Part shown: positions 13,305 to 13,738 of the stretch, piece after piece
Layout of the letters: the number at the start of each line of letters is the position of its first letter
How positions within the stretch are numbered: position 1 is the first letter of the stretch
From: Pseudomonadota bacterium
GTDB lineage: Bacteria; Pseudomonadota; Alphaproteobacteria; Sphingomonadales; Sphingomonadaceae
Length of the DNA: 13,738 nucleotides
Direction of reading: 5' to 3'
Assembly (NCBI GenBank): GCA_023387085.1
Contig: JAEWIL010000157.1
Span: 1 to 13,738, forward strand
The notes under the pieces: generated by a model
What the model was told of the DNA's origin: nothing
What the model saw: only the letters and a program-made list of their open reading frames with translations
Database searches by the model: none
Position numbers and translations under genes: made by a program

Positions 13305-13738
13305 TCAATTCCCCTCCACCAATATTGTCTTGTCGATATTCCCCACCTGCGTGACGCCGGTCAGCGCCATTGCCACCCGCATTTCCGCGGCGATGATCTC
13401 GAGCATGTGGACGATGCCGCGCTCGCCGCCCGCTGCGAGCGCCCAGGCCCAGGCGCGCCCGAGCATCACCCCGCGGGCGCCGAGCGCGAGCATGCGCACG
13501 ACATCGAGCCCCGAGCGGATGCCGCCGTCCGCCAGCAGGGTCAGGCGGTCGCCGACCGCGTCGGCAATTGCCGGAAGCGCGCGCGCGCTTGAAGGCACCC
13601 CGTCGAGTTGGCGCCCGCCCTGGTTCGAGACCACGAGGCCATCGGCGCCGAGCGCCGCTGCCTCCCGGGCGTCCTCCGCATCGAGAATGCCCTTGACGAT
13701 CAGCGCGCCCTCCCATACGGCGCGGATCTCTTCGAGGT
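13305..13738 (-). CDS. FMN-dependent alpha-hydroxy-acid dehydrogenase (LldD-like), C-terminal part; catalytic His replaced by Gln
   Basis: The gene is cut by the window end; 143 C-terminal residues are visible, open to base 13738. The frame continues beyond the GTG at 13634, so that codon is internal. Visible landmarks are IVKGI with the flavin Lys (visible residue 15), VVSNQGGRQLDG (35-46), LLADGGIRSGLDVV (67-80) and ALGARGVMLGRAWAWAL (84-100), all typical of L-lactate dehydrogenase, glycolate oxidase and mandelate dehydrogenase. Family members have SNHGxRQLD with His as catalytic base; here the codon at 13620-13622 is CAG (Gln). The substrate-binding Arg three residues later is present. The product would oxidise an (S)-2-hydroxy acid, or do something else given the change. 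It is followed after one base by the MFS gene. Confidence 0.88.
   Translation of the reverse strand, partial: LEEIRAVWEGALIVKGILDAEDAREAAALGADGLVVSNQGGRQLDGVPSSARALPAIADAVGDRLTLLADGGIRSGLDVVRMLALGARGVMLGRAWAWALAAGGERGIVHMLEIIAAEMRVAMALTGVTQVGNIDKTILVEGN

Noticed and set aside
12413..13354. 313-codon plus-strand frame opposite the MFS transporter, and similar long frames at 11248-12156 and 5309-6343
   Set aside because: Each is antisense to a gene with strong family motifs, and the translations are charged low-information sequence.
13305..13634. A complete 109-residue gene starting at GTG 13634
   Set aside because: The same frame continues upstream to the window edge with LldD-family motifs including IVKGI, so it is an internal part of a truncated gene.

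Overview
The window is GC-rich (strongly G/C in third codon positions) and gene-dense. It has the look of an alphaproteobacterial chromosome, most likely a sphingomonad (Sphingomonas, Sphingopyxis, Novosphingobium or Sphingobium). That assignment is an inference from base composition, from protein style (EthD-like protein, DHRS1-like SDR, KstD-like flavoprotein, SnoaL/NTF2-like protein) and from the density of catabolic oxidoreductases. No rRNA, tRNA, CRISPR array, insertion sequence or phage gene was seen.

Layout. (1) Bases 1-26 look like the last codons of an upstream SDR ending in a Gly-Gly motif, followed by a GC hairpin. (2) 97-1785, minus strand: a KstD/fumarate-reductase-type FAD protein. 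(3) 2019-5254, plus strand: a compact four-gene operon (SDR, EthD-like protein, AraC regulator, DHRS1-like SDR). It has a good sigma70-type promoter whose -10 lies inside a perfect inverted repeat, and it ends at a clean hairpin terminator. (4) 5312-6097, minus strand: a classical NAD-type SDR, convergent with the operon. (5) 6240-8250, plus strand: an HSL-type alpha/beta hydrolase followed directly by two Lrp/AsnC regulators. (6) 8257-9012, minus strand: another classical SDR, divergent from (7) 9079-10164, plus strand: an Old Yellow Enzyme-type ene-reductase. (8) 10196-11160, minus strand: a two-gene unit of a SnoaL/NTF2-like protein and a VOC protein. (9) 11251 to the window end, minus strand: an FMN alpha-hydroxy-acid dehydrogenase (5' end outside the window), an MFS sugar-porter-type transporter and a DeoR/GlpR repressor, packed as one operon.

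How the genes may work together. Nearly every enzyme acts on small, probably alicyclic or ketonic carbon compounds. The KstD-like enzyme would insert a C=C next to a ketone, the OYE would reduce such an enone, four complete SDRs would interconvert alcohols and ketones, and the hydrolase would open an ester or lactone. The EthD, VOC and NTF2-like proteins are accessory or ring-modifying candidates. Five regulators of three families (AraC, two Lrp, DeoR, plus unknown operators) suggest several separately inducible modules. The right-hand module (transporter, hydroxy-acid dehydrogenase, DeoR) looks independent. The substrate cannot be named from sequence alone. A steroid- or terpenoid-like catabolic locus is the leading guess.

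Most notable details: the hydroxy-acid dehydrogenase has Gln where the family has its catalytic His; the OYE has Ser where the family has Asn or His; and two SDRs lack the tetrad Asn.
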